Below are positions 32,901 through 45,545 of a stretch of DNA of 64,000 bases, in pieces. The stretch covers positions 31,877,001-31,941,000 of the forward strand of contig NC_091013.1 in assembly GCF_041296385.1 (NCBI RefSeq), given 5' to 3'. The notes under the pieces are model-generated. The model searched no databases. It had not been told where the DNA came from and saw only the letters and a program-made list of their open reading frames with translations. Source of the DNA: Aphelocoma coerulescens (taxonomy: Eukaryota > Chordata > Aves > Passeriformes > Corvidae). Made by a program: the position numbers and the translations under genes. Each line of letters opens with the position of its first letter. Position 1 is the first letter of the stretch.

Positions 32901-35900
32901 CCCCTAATTTGTTACAGGCCGGGTTTCATGATTCCTTTCCCATGTTGAGAAGCCTTAAAAGGAAGCAGATTGTGTGTTTGGTTTGGTGCATATTTCAGAT
33001 TTTTGCCCCTTTATTGAGCTGGAATATGGTTGTGAAATATGGTAGAAATGCCTTTGCAGTACGGATGCACCCTCATCCATCTTATGTGGGTTTGGCGGAG
33101 CAGCGTTAAGAATGAACTTGAAGCTTTATCCCAGTGGCATACATTCCCCCCGTACCAGGAACAAAGTCAATATATGCTGATCAGAGCCCAGCGTGGACTG
33201 CAGAGACACTAGAGGGGCTTTTGCCTGGGTGGTCCAGCACGGTGTTGACGGAAGCTCTCCATCCCCAGGCCGATATCATCCTTCTGCAGAAAGCCTCTGG
33301 TGCTGAGCTTGTCTAGGCCGGCAGCAGAGACCCAGCTGGGAAGGTCTTGCTGGGTTACTTCTTAAGCAACAGAGGAAGAAACTCATCTTTGTCTCTGCCC
33401 TCAAACTCTAAAAAACCCCGTTGTGCTGAAAAAAAGATTACTTTGCAGTTTCCCACTGCAGAACAACTGTGTGTTGATGCTTTTCACAAAAGCTCTTAAT
33501 TAAAAGCTTAAGTTTTTCTTCCTGCTTCTGAAGATCTTAATTCAGTGGGCTGTCTTGCTTCTAGGAACTCAGAGAATGCAATATCTCGCCAAATTTTTCA
33601 CAAGTCTCTGTGACTCTCTATGCAAATGTTAGGTGGGAGCAAATGGCAGGCGGGGGGGGCATATGTATTTTTGGCAGGAACTTGACATTCAGTGTTCTTA
33701 AATTTAGAAGTTCTGGCACTTTCAAAGTTTGAGGTGGATGTGACCTCTTTTACTCACTGTTCCCTGCTGCAGTACTAAGTTGATAGAAAAATATGATTTC
33801 AGGGCTGTTTTCAAGTATCTGTATCTAGGCTGTATGCATTTTGCTAGATACATGACAACTTTGCCTATGATTTAATTTATTTTTAATGAGCTAATTTTAA
33901 CTTAATCTGTAGTGGGTGGTAGCTTGCAGGGAGCCATGGAGAAAGAAAGAACCCTGCTAAAGTGTGGCAAAAGAGCCATGTCATCTTCAGAGGGTGTTTG
34001 GCTCCCTTACTGAAGACAATAATGACACCTCTGCAGAAACTTGCTTACATCTGTCTCGCTGTCAGCTGAGACTGAAGGCTGTACCCCTTCTCAGGTAGCA
34101 GAATTTTCAGTCTTAAGGTCTCAGATATATTGAGGGTTGGATGTCATTAGTCATCTCTTAGACCTGTTCAAGTCCAGTCTGATGTACAGATGCTATATTA
34201 AATGGAAGTTCTCCCTGTGGATTGAATTGACTAGGAGAAATGCTAGGAGAAATGACTGCTTTGTTTCCTGTATGTTCTGGTTCCTCAGTCTCTGTATTAT
34301 TTTACTAGAATTAGGAAGGAAAATGAGAAGGTCAAGGATCCCCTTTCAGTTCTTGTTTCCTTGTGAAGATTTAATTCAGGTTTCTGGGCTGTGCTCTGCT
34401 ACAGCAAATTTTAATTGCTCAATTGCTAGTGTGTAAGATGCACCATTAGAGTATAACAATATCTCTTGGACCCCATTTGTAGATGTCTTTGGTGGAAAAA
34501 CTTCCCCATTTCTTGACTGGATATGAAGGGAAATTGCCTTGCTTGGAGATGAAGTTTGAAACCTCTACCTGTTTTCTTTGGAGGTGGGAGATCAAATAAC
34601 ACAGGCACCACAGCTCAGAGCTCAGTCTTATGTGCTCTTTGCTTCTGCTTGCCACTTCCCTTCCTGTTTCTTGTCTGACAAACTGAATTTCCTCTCCATT
34701 GTTGGATTATCTACCTAAATCTCAAACAGACATCCTTTGCAGAAACACTATTGGAAAGTGTTGTTGACCTTGGAAGAAGAAAGCTTTAGGGTGTATCTAC
34801 TTCATTCACATCTGTTGGACAGAGAGGCATAGCCTCAAATGTCTTTAAATCGCACCTATTGCTGCTTTATCTAATATGATAATCTCTTTACTGCAGATGA
34901 AGTTGATTCTTCTGGCTCTCAGATAGAAGGAGGCATTTCCCTTTTCTGCTTCACAGGCAGTTCCTGCTACCACTGCCCTCCTTCCTTTGCTTCCCATGTT
35001 CTGTTCTCTGTAGAGCTTTGCTTATTGTGAGGGAAGTGTCACCAGACTGGTGGCATGTGAGGCAAAACCAAGGAACAACCAATACAAAGCAGGTCGAGAA
35101 TGAGGAGCAGATCAGGTGAAGTACAGAAAATAACAGGAGCATTGTAAATTAAGGACGTGACTGAGAATAGGGCATGTGTCTTGACTGCACAGGGGAGTGG
35201 TAGGGTCATAGCCAGTGTTTGTGGTTTATGAGGTACATGGTAAGGGAGGTGTACAGGAGAAAATGGAAGGCAAACACTCCAGGCTTTCCTGGTAGTTACT
35301 GCTCTGTTTTACCAGAAACTGGGGTTAATGATGTTCCATGAGCCAACACAGGTGGACATTGTGCTTCTGTCAGCCCATTGATCCACTCACTTCTCTGTCT
35401 TGCAGAGGAAAGGCAGGTGCCAGTACTACAGAAATATGTTAGCACTTCCTGAAAACATCAATTGAAGCCTTCAGTAAAATGTATTCACTCAGCAAGAAAG
35501 CTATTTCTGAACTTCTACTGAGTGTGAAATTATTGAATTTATGGTAATTTTACCAAATATGCAATAATTGGGAAATTGAAGTACCAAGCTACATCCTAAC
35601 TTAGCTAAAACTGTCTTGATGATATATAAGAGAGTAACGTAGTTTTTTCCCTAATTTCCAGGCAAGTTGAGATCTTGGCCTTAGGTGAAGAAGACTTTCT
35701 GCCCAGCTTGTAGTATGTGACCAAGGATTTCTCTGCAACAGAGGTTTGTGAATGTGCATCAGTATTCTCTAGAAGTACTTACTATGTACAGCAGTGAGAT
35801 ACTGCTTAGACCTTATATGAAACCAGCAAGATATTTTCAAAAAGACATTGACATTCTTGAGCTGTTAACGTTTAGACCTGCCCCACTCTTGCAAGTATGA

Positions 35901-36048
35901 GCCCTTTGATGTGCTTGTATATCTCATGAATGCCTGCATCTTGTTTGTGCATCTGTTACTGTGGTGTGCTCACAGAGAAGCCTGTTGTGGCTGAGTTGCT
36001 TCTCTCTAAATACAGCTGTGTTCTTCCAGTTTGTTGCAGACAGAACAG

Positions 36049-36190
36049 TTCTTGTGAAGGAGGTGACTGACTGAGGTGAAAGGGAGTAGCATAGGAGAAA
36101 AGGAGTGAGGATGTAGAGGAAAGATGTGAAGGGAAATGAGTGTAGAGGATAAGAGAGTACAGGAAGGAGGATAGAAAGAGACACAGGACA
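36049..36190 (+). repeat. Purine-rich tract
   Basis: About 140 bp strongly biased to G and A on + (GGAAAGATGTGAAGGGAAAT and similar), with few pyrimidines. It forms no simple repeat unit. The Ser/Leu-rich open frames on - here are composition artefacts. Confidence 0.6.
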
Positions 36191-39100
36191 CAGTGATAGA
36201 AAACTTCATCCAGTATGCTTCTCATCAATGTTATGTAGCATTTGCCAGTGGAGCACTTTGGAGTTGTAATTTCTGAAAAAAATCTGGAAATATTGTGAAC
36301 CTGTAGCTCTAGCTGGAGTGGGCTTGGGGAGGATGCAGAAGCTGGGGCTGGGCTTTACAGCTGGACTTCCCTGGCAGATGCATCGTGAATCTGAACATAT
36401 GGGAAGCAAGTGGGGCTGTGTCACTCTGAGTGAGAACCTGCAGACTAAGGCCTGGTACAAGGTTTGCATGCTGCTAACTCCCATTGCTAGGTAAGACGTT
36501 TTAGAGCTGTTGGGGTCATCAGCTCTCACAAGCATGGGTATTTTAGTCTTCCTTAACCATGCATCTAAACTTTTAGAAGAATAATTTTTCTTCCCACCAT
36601 ATGACTAATTATAGGAAGCATATATGTACAGATGTTGCAAATGTTTGGAAACGGCACACTTCAATTCCTTGGGGCAGTTTATACCTAAGGTACCCTTACT
36701 GCAGTGTTACAAACTGTGCAGAATCCTGCAACTGTAATCAGTTCCTGGGAATGCCTCTGCACATGCTTGGTTCCCTCCTTTTATATGAGGCTAGGAAGTC
36801 CAGATTAACTCTGTGCATGAAAAACTGCTTTACCTGGCTTTACCCTGTTGTATCCCTGAGTTTTCTCTAACTTCCTTCCAGCAAAATGAAATGTGATTAG
36901 AAAGAGTTTGATGCCTGGAATTTCTCTTTGCCATGAGTAAAACAAGTCTCTAAGGTGGAAATTACAGCTAGCAGTGGAGGCACAGAGATTTGCTGAGAAT
37001 TTGTTCTTCCACTGATTCTCTCTTGTTAAATCTATTGTGTAGAAATGCAGCGCTGGGTTTACTGCTAAGGTTAGGCATTGGACCTTTCTATAATTGTGGT
37101 TTGTGTTTGCTTTAGGTCTTAACCCTTGGCAGTCTGAGGCTTGGATTCAGACTTAAGAAGAATTTTTAAACAATTGTTCAGTCTTTAAGAGTTATAATAA
37201 GACTTCAGAATGAAATGGCTCTGTATCAGGAATTTTAAAAATACTTGGCCTGCTTGGAGTCTCTTCTGTTCTTTTTCCAGATCTTTTTCTACATTTTCTC
37301 TGTAACGACCAGTGTTAAGGGAATAATTTTTCATAGTTTGCTAAGCCTCTAATTTTTCACAGTGCTTTTTCAAAAACCAAAGGGGGGTATTTTTTGTGTT
37401 GTGCTGAATATAGTAGGTATTGATCTCTAAAAATCTCTAAAGATTTTATTTTTTTTAGTTTTTTTTCCATTACCCACCTACATTTTGTCTTGCCCCTAAC
37501 AATTCTTTCAATCCTGTAGCTACTTCTTACATTCTTTAGGCTGGAAACTACTGCCTCCCCCAGCAGGGCAGGTGGAAAGAAATGTGTCCCTATGCTTCAG
37601 CAACTTTAGTGCAAAGTTCAGCAGCTTAATTTAAACTGTTGGCTTGACATTTCTGAAGAGTGTTCACTTGATTTGGTCCATTGACTTTGCTTGGGAGGTC
37701 ATAAACTTGAACAGCACTGTGGTAATATCTTCAGTCACCAGAGCTACTTGCTGAGCTCTTTGTGCCATTTTTCTGTTATATTTTTTACCATAAAGTGCTA
37801 AGTGCTAGTGCATTGTTAATTCAATAACAGTTCTGTAAATATTAAAACTTACTGAACATTGTGCAATTTCTTTTAAAAGCAGTTCTCAGGTATTGTCTTG
37901 TGGAAGATGCTACACATAAAATGTAAAATCTGGGATAAGTCTTCCTGTCCAGGTCCAGAAGTCCATAGAGCACTTCTCAGCATTTCCATTTTTGAGAACA
38001 GACGTTATCTGCACAAGAGAATTGTCTCATGGCTATCTTACCCCTTCCAGGTTTTATGGGTCACTTTTTAAAGTTCAAAGTTGTACAGTATCACACAGAC
38101 AGTTACAGCAACAATTAACATAATACCAGTAGATGATAATGTCAGTAGAAAAGTCTTGTATATATATCTATGTTTAAAAGTTGGTGTCACAGCTAGAAGC
38201 TGGAAACTTTTGGCCTGTGACACTTAACTCCTTGTAGACTCAGGAACTTGCTTTGTTGTCCGGTCACATATTTCTACGAACATGGATGATGAACATGGTC
38301 CTCGAGGTTTTCTAGTGATCTCGTAACTTCTACTCTGGAAGTGTGGGTGGACCATCCATCATTATTTCTGAGATTGGGAGAGGTGTTTGGAACTGATTCC
38401 CTGATGAATGGAAAGCAGTGCTGCTCCATATAACCATGACAGTTATAGGTAAGAATACAGCATTTTAAACTGCAAATGACCTACACTGCTGTCCAAATAG
38501 CTCTCTCAAAAGAGCAATCCATGTAACCACAGTTCGGCCTCATGGATTCCAATTATGCTAAATCTTTAGTTAGATGATCTACTTTTCTCTTGTTATTTAG
38601 CACACAGGAGGGGTCTAATCTGGGGATGAACTGTTCAGTAAAGACCATGAGTGAGTGTAACAGCTTTATTTGTTGCAGAAATTGGAAGTTGTACAGCAAT
38701 CAAAGCAGGAGATTAAAGGAAGAGGAGGACAAAGTTGTTTTTTTAATTGAGAGCTGCATCCTTCCAGAGGCCTATGACACAACCTTACCACTCCCCAGAG
38801 TTTCTGTGTGGTGCAAGGCAAGTCTTTGAAAATTTTCCTTTTGCCATTGGTCAGTACAATATTTCTCAGTTTTTGTGTGCCTGATTTAAGATCTGGTTTC
38901 AGTTTCATAGAAAATGCTAAGCCCTCGCATCTATTACTGCATACATTATGTAAAAGGCTGTATACTTGCAAAGTTGAACTGTGAGTGTCTTGAGCTGGAC
39001 ACCCAAGTTAGTTGGTACTTTATTCTTTCTGCAGAAGCTGGCTGGTTCTCCCTTGAAATCTGTGTCCAGCACCTCTCCCCTTCCCAGAGATGGTTCCCAG

Positions 39101-41175
39101 TCTCCTTGCACCAGTTTAGATTGCTCCCCTTGGTTTTCCTCTTTATGCTGCTCGTCCCGTCACTTTGGTCTGCCCATTCTTGGCAATTTCCCAACTCTTC
39201 ACTGCAATGATTCTTCTCAGCCAAGTTGTTTCTGACCTTACTTCTACTTCCAGATGTCAGTCCTGGTCTTCTGACAACTTGCCAGTATTGCTCTTCAGTT
39301 ACTTCTCCTGTTCCTTTGGTTTGACCATTTTTACGTATGTTATTGAATTTGATTTTCTTTCTTATTCCTGAAGACTTGTCATAGAAATACAGTTTTCCGT
39401 TGTCCACGTTCAATATTCAGCCAAACTGACAAATTATTATTAAAAGGAACTGTCTTCTGAAGCCCTTGAGGTGTCTGTAAGGCAGTGTATGTGCAGCTAT
39501 GTTACATGTGGAAATCAAGAGTACTCATTCTTTTGGCATCTCTGGAGATTTAGTTGTGAATTAGCCTCTATTGGATCTGTGTTTACTGTGACTTTTTAAA
39601 GGATTAGAATATAACAGAAAGGCTGACAGTTGTTTTGGGGTTTTTTTCATATTATGCAAAACATTTTTTCTTTAGATCTTATTCTTGGTAGTAGCTGAAC
39701 TGTTTGAGCTGAATCTGATGATTTTTCTTTAAAAACCAGTCTGAGACAAACAGCATGAAAAATTTCTGGGCACACGCTTTGGAAAAATGTAAGCAAATGA
39801 AAATAATAGTCTTTTAAGAAGTGGTGTTGAGCAGGCGTAGTTACAGGTAGAGATGCTACTGGTCCCAGCTTCTGACTGCTTCTTTCTTGCTGAACAATTA
39901 GGAAGTGCTTTACAAACTGTTCGTTCACTTCATGGGAGCCCGTGTATCTCAGCTATCATTCAGTGGCATGGCAGCATAATATTTGACATGCAGTGGCATA
40001 TATGAGGTTTTTAAAATAGTGTGGGACTAGTGATGGCATTTAAATGACTTGGCCGTTAGAAAAATAGGGGAAATCTTGTGTTAACAAGGAACTGCTTTCA
40101 CTGTAAATAGAGTTTTTCCTTTTCTTCCCCTTTTGGTAAGAATAGTGGAAATGTTGAAGTGCATCTTTGCTTTGCTGTATAGCAAAACCCTTTTCTTCCC
40201 AAGCAATGTACCTTTTCTCAAACAACTGTGAGGAGACATTGTTGAGCAGTAACCCAAAATGTATGGTTGCTGCCATCTAAGTTGTCAGCATGACTTAAGG
40301 TTTTTTAATTCAAGTAATAGACAGACTTCATCTTACAAAGTTTATAAGACTTGAGAAAACTACATATGCTCTGACTGAATCTTTTCTACAGTATGTTTCT
40401 TTTGGCAAGAACAGATTACCCAAGAATAAGTGTTCCTATTAGTTTGACCCAGTCTATATTTTAGTGAAATTACTCTTTCCAAGAAGTATCAGTAAGAACT
40501 GTATTTCTGCTGGAAATACTAGTGGCTGTGGTAGCACTGCTAGAGACACAGATGTCCAACATGAGCTATGGATTTACAGCTTCACTTGATCTAGACACGG
40601 ATATGGAAACAAGCCCTCTTAATTCTGTATCAGGTTCTCAGTTTGTGATTCCCGTGTTGTGGTGTTTTGAAATGTTCTGTACTTAATATATGAATGGCAG
40701 GTTACAGTTCTGTGTTCCAGCTTTTAAGCTGGAAGCAAGCAATCTTTTATGACCAGAAGATTACTGACCACTCTATAAAAGGAAAATACAGCAATATACA
40801 GTCAGTCAAGAAATTAGTGTGAAAGCTCCTGCAGAGAGTTTGCAATGAGAGTTTTGGATGTGTGCGCTCTATGCAATTTTGAAGAGATTTCAGATTAAAT
40901 CTCACTAACATATCGAATGAACCTGCCTATGTAAAATATTTTGCAGTTCTGTTGTGTAACATAGGTAGCCCAGTTACAGCAGAGCAATAAGTGTCCAGGT
41001 GCTCTCAGAAACTGGGATCTTCAGCACCCTGCAGGCTTGGATGTGAACTGAGCAATTGTATTAAAATCTCATCGGTAGAATGAGCATACTGCTAAAAATG
41101 GACTGGTGAGATGTAAGTAAAGCCATTAGAAGTCATCACAGGGCCACTGTTTGCTCTTGGTGTATGTATTGTGCT

Positions 41176-41211
41176 GCTATATATATCTATATCTATATCA
41201 ATATCTATATT
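41176..41211. repeat. CTATAT hexanucleotide repeat
   Basis: About six imperfect units of CTATAT/CAATAT following a short TA run. A simple microsatellite. Confidence 0.85.
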
Positions 41212-43130
41212 TCAGTGAGTGCATAATGTCTGTTACTTCCCAGCAGGATAGTATTGCCCTGGGAGAAGAGATGCTGTTGGAGAAGCAGCTCAGCAGTTAG
41301 ACTGGCTGCTAAGCACAGGGAGACTTTGAGAGCTGTTCTAAAAGTACTGCTTTCCAGTCCTAGCAGAAAGCAGGTACTTGGGGCATCAATATGCAGGCAA
41401 TGAATTGCGAGGATCGGTGTTTTTCTAGAGAGATTCCCCCTTCAGGAAGAGCAGTGAAAGCTTCTAATGTTTTGTTACGTAAATGTCACATCTCACATAG
41501 ACCTGGCATAGGAATAGAAATTCTTTATTTCTGTGGTTAAGTTTCCTTCTTGTTCTCTTTCTGTCCTGTTGCCCTGAAGGAACAAAAGCATGTTTTCCCC
41601 CTCATTTCCCTTACCTAAGAGTTAACTCAGGGTTCTACAGCTTGGAAAGTAACATGTTAATTCTTACTCTTGGAACAGCAGAGTGCCATTGTATTACCAT
41701 TCTGTTGTAGCAATCCAGGGTTGCTTTGAACATCTCCTGTTTAGGGCTGAAATGCTACCATCTCCAGAATGTGTTTGCTCCTGAGGCATCTGCTGCTGTG
41801 TGAAGAAAGAAGGCAAACAACATAGTCCTCTCCACTGCTGTGGGTATATGAGCAGGATAGTTCATCCCAGGAGTTTCCACTTGAATCTGTCTTCCACACC
41901 ATGTCTGGCAGGTAGGGGCTGGAATACCTCTGCACCATGGTAGAGTAATTATTCTGCAAGGATGCCTGTGAGAGCTTTCAGTCTGAGAGTGGAAGTTTAT
42001 AAATGCACCTTTTTACCCATCCTATTTCCACTCCTTACTCTGTAAATTTGCATTTGGCATGGGCACCTGGTGAGCTGTACTAGTGAGATTGATGTGAAGG
42101 AAAACAGTTCTTTGAAACTGGTTGTCAGAATCCAGTGAAAGTTTATTTTAGGAGAAGCCATAGTAGACATGTCTCAAGTAAAATAAGTCATGAGCCTAAG
42201 TTTTACATGCAGCATTTAAAAAAGGGTATCAAGAAACATAAGTGGCAGTGGCATTGTCAACTTTGGGCATTTGGAAATCACAGGAAGCCTTCAAAATTGT
42301 GAGGCTTGTTGAAATAATCTTTGCCATAAACTTTATATTTGTCTCCCAGCTTTGGGAGATTTTACATAGCTCTCCATTAAAAATAGCAAAATAGCATGCT
42401 GTGTGATCACCTGAAATTCTGCTCTTCCTGAAACCCCTCATGTCTTAAATTTTTTTATGCCTGTGAATGATGCTGGCTCATGCTAACGTGTCCTGCCCTC
42501 TTAACGAGTTGACTTGGAAGGCATTTTTTCAAAGTTTATTCTGATACCAGTAAGGTGAATGGTTTTGTCTTTCCTATGTGTAGTATATGCTGCAAGGACC
42601 TGTGACTTTCAGGAGAAGGCTGAGTATTTCGAGACAGGTAAAATTATCAGAAGCACCAGTGAATCTTGAGTGAATATTTGTTGCAAGTTCCACAAAAGTT
42701 CTGGATTTCTCTGAGGCCCTTCACAGTGGTTATGAGAATGGACAAACCCCACTTTTATATGGGCTTCTAAATATGTCTGGATTTGTTTCATTGTATGTGG
42801 TTCATTGTCTTAAGGATTCATGGTGCAAAGTTATGCAAAGGATACCAGCCTGGTGCTGACATCCTTATCTGTATGTATTGCATCTACCTGGAGCGCTTAG
42901 AAAGTGATGAGTTAGTGGAAAGGAGACAAGTCCATTTTGTGGTATTTCTGCAGCAGAGCAGAATCAGGAGCTATACAGTTTCTGAAATAAAGATTTTGAG
43001 ACAGGTGTTTCATGGAAAAAATTTAGTTTCAGGCTGCTCTGATACTGTGACCCTTCCTGTCGAGTGCCTTCCCAGAAGCATTCCAAGGTTCTAAAATATG
43101 GTGTACTTCAGCCATTTGTGAGGCAGTGGT

Positions 43131-43187
43131 GCCAAGGAGAAAGGTATGGAGAGAGCAATGTTGTGGCAGCCCCGTGCTCCCCTTGGC
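43131..43187 (+). repeat. 57-bp duplicated block, copy 1
   Basis: It aligns without gaps to 43339-43395 with 48 of 57 positions identical by my count. The block begins GCCAAGG and ends CCTTGGC, a 7-bp perfect terminal inverted repeat. It matches no element family I know. Confidence 0.85.
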
Positions 43188-43242
43188 ATGCCTTTTGTAG
43201 TTCCAGTGTCCCTGGAGCTCTAGGCTTTAGGGTTTTCCCAAG

Positions 43243-43284
43243 CCTAACCCTAAGCATAACCCTAACCGTAACCCTAACCCTAAG
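43243..43284 (+). repeat. Interstitial telomere-like array (CCTAAC)n
   Basis: Seven consecutive hexamers: three are exact CCTAAC (vertebrate telomere C-strand) and the others are single-base variants (CCTAAG twice, CATAAC, CGTAAC). A TTTAGGG in the opposite orientation lies just to the left at about 43226-43232. The array sits between the two 57-bp duplicated blocks. Confidence 0.9.
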
Positions 43285-43338
43285 TGGAGCATTAAAGCAG
43301 CCTTTTGCTGAGGCTGAGGTTCCCAGCACGTGGGTAGG

Positions 43339-43395
43339 GCCAAGGAGTAAGGTGCGGAGGGAGCAATCTTGTGGCAGTGCTGTGCTCCTCTTGGC
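43339..43395 (+). repeat. 57-bp duplicated block, copy 2
   Basis: Second copy of the block at 43131-43187, same orientation, 208 bp downstream start to start. The terminal GCCAAGG/TCTTGGC is slightly degraded on the right. Confidence 0.85.
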
Positions 43396-43537
43396 CCAAT
43401 ACTTTCCACCTGAGACCTGTTGCTGAGATTTATAAATTAGCAGTTGTGAATAGTTGGTATAATTTAAACTGTGTGATCTAAGGATTGGAGGGAGGAAGGA
43501 TGAAGTGCTAAAAATCTATCTATTTTCTTGCCTTTAT

Positions 43538-43559
43538 TTTTGTTTGTTTGTTTGTTTTT
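43538..43559 (+). repeat. (TTTG)n microsatellite
   Basis: About four to five TTTG units within a T-rich run. Confidence 0.9.
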
Positions 43560-45510
43560 AGCATCCAGGTTAGAGAGTCCATGAAGTCTCCCTCTGGGGA
43601 GGGTAATGGCTGTGTGGCTCTGGAAAGAGGAGAGCCTCAGTTTACCTAAAATGTTGCAAGACCTTGGGAATAAAAAAAAGAAAATATGAGTGTTACGGGA
43701 CTTTATTTTCAATGGCTGATTTTTCCTCATTGCTGCAGTTATGATTCCAGATTGGGATTAGACTAGAATTTAGATCAGTTGAAACAGGGAAGCCATGAAG
43801 GTGGAAAGAGATATATACCTGAACAGAAAGGGTACTTGCAGAGCCCAAGTTGAGAGGCATGGGCTGCCTGTGAACTGTTGACAGGATTAGATATTGGTTT
43901 TAAGCACACAGACTTTAAAAGACCTTGACATTAATTTATGGAGAAGATAGGGAAAATATCTGTCATTTTGATGATATTGCCAGGAAGGAGATAATGGAAG
44001 ACACTTTAGAACTGGGATTGAAGATCAGGAGAACATAAAGAACTGCAAGAAGGAAGATTTGAAAAAGCAAAAAAAATCACCAAAACAACCCTCTAAAAAA
44101 GGGAAAATAAAAAAGAAACAGAAGGGGAACTGTGAACTCTGAGGGAATTTTGGTACTAGTGCGTTAACAGAATTAGCAGTCCAAAAGTGAAAGTACACAA
44201 AAGTTTAGAAGTTGGGAGATTTGCATTTCTCAGAAAGAAAATGAAAGGAGAAGCAGCCCTCTGCACAATAAATTTTCAAAATACTGAAGTAATGCTTGAA
44301 AGGAGTACCTTCAAGGTACTGTGTGAATTAGAAGGCCCAGTACAGAGGCTGTGTAGAATTTTAAGTGATAAGAATTTGCTCTACTTTCAAAATCAGCATG
44401 CTAAATTATAAAAGGAAGAAAGAAAGCTTTTTACTTTTTAGAAGTAAAGCATGATGTTCCCATGTTGACTACTGTAGATACCTAAATCAAAGAAAATCAT
44501 TAATTGTAGCTGATGCATATAGAAATAATATTTCAGTTTGCATGATTATCCTAAAATACTCTCAGCTACTTTGATTTTAGTGATGAAGATTAGTAATATG
44601 AAAACTTCTTTAATGGCTACTCTGTGGGTAGAAAGACGTATGCAAATGTAATTAATTTCCAGAGAGGAAGAAAGATGGCTTAAAAATAAAGCTATAGTTG
44701 ATAGTTGAGTATGTCTTCAACAAGACATTGACACCAAGGAAATGGTTTGTTGTATTGTCAGTAACTGCATTCTCAGTCTCATCTTTCCTGTTTCCATCAG
44801 CTGCAAGATACTTACCACTTTTACTCTTTTGGTCCAAACGAACAGCGTTTTACTTCTGACAGGGTGCTTCGTTAGGCTGTTCGTCAAGGTGAAACACTTG
44901 TGGCTGAAAGTTTGTGTTGAAGCTGGAAGTTTGATGTGTTACTAAAATGTTGGCTTGCAGTCCTTCCTGTCAGGTGGCTCTGAGTACCATGGTATATGGG
45001 ATATTAAGGGTTTTTTTTGTTTCCTACTGAACTAAAATTAAGCAACATCCCACAGGTAATGACCAGTTCTGTCTTCCTGGAGACTAGGCAGCATGAGAGG
45101 TGGTCCTAGTCAGCCTCTGTCTCTGAAGAGCTGCTTCCTGACCTTCCCAAAGGGTAAGCCTTTCCAAGGTGTCGAATGGCAGTCAGTCCCCTTCCCCATC
45201 CCATCACTTGCCTCCCTGTTTGCTTTTGAACAGGTGTTGTACCCTTTTACAAGGTGAATGGGTGTTTGTGTAGGAAGGGTTTGGTTAACAGTGTTTAAAT
45301 GCCTTGTGCAGGTGGGTAACTCTAGAGAAAAGTTAGGGGGTTTTTTTTGTTTGCTTTCTTTAGCGAAGATACTTTGTAGTAGAGTCTTGCATTTATCTGA
45401 GATTAGTGTTTGCTGACGAGAGTGGAATGATAAAAACGGTGCAGGGTGTATTTGTGCTCTCCTGTTGTGCTATGTGTGGTTGGAAATAATGTGGGTATAG
45501 ACCTGGTTTT

Positions 45511-45545
45511 CTCCTAAATGATGTGTTGCACACATCATTTAGGAG
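45511..45545. repeat. Perfect inverted repeat (16-bp arms, 3-nt loop)
   Basis: CTCCTAAATGATGTGT, spacer TGC, then ACACATCATTTAGGAG, the exact reverse complement of the first arm. There are no mismatches over 16 bp. The flanks are not palindromic. Confidence 0.97.

Noticed and set aside
38946..39413. 155-codon open frame on the - strand, overlapped by three + strand frames
   Set aside because: Longest frame outside the CpG islands, but about one this long is expected by chance in 64 kb of such composition. I recognise no domain, and the overlapping frames on the other strand point to locally stop-poor DNA.
45511..45545. microRNA precursor
   Set aside because: 16-bp arms and a 3-nt loop are too short for a canonical pre-miRNA, and the flanks do not extend the stem.
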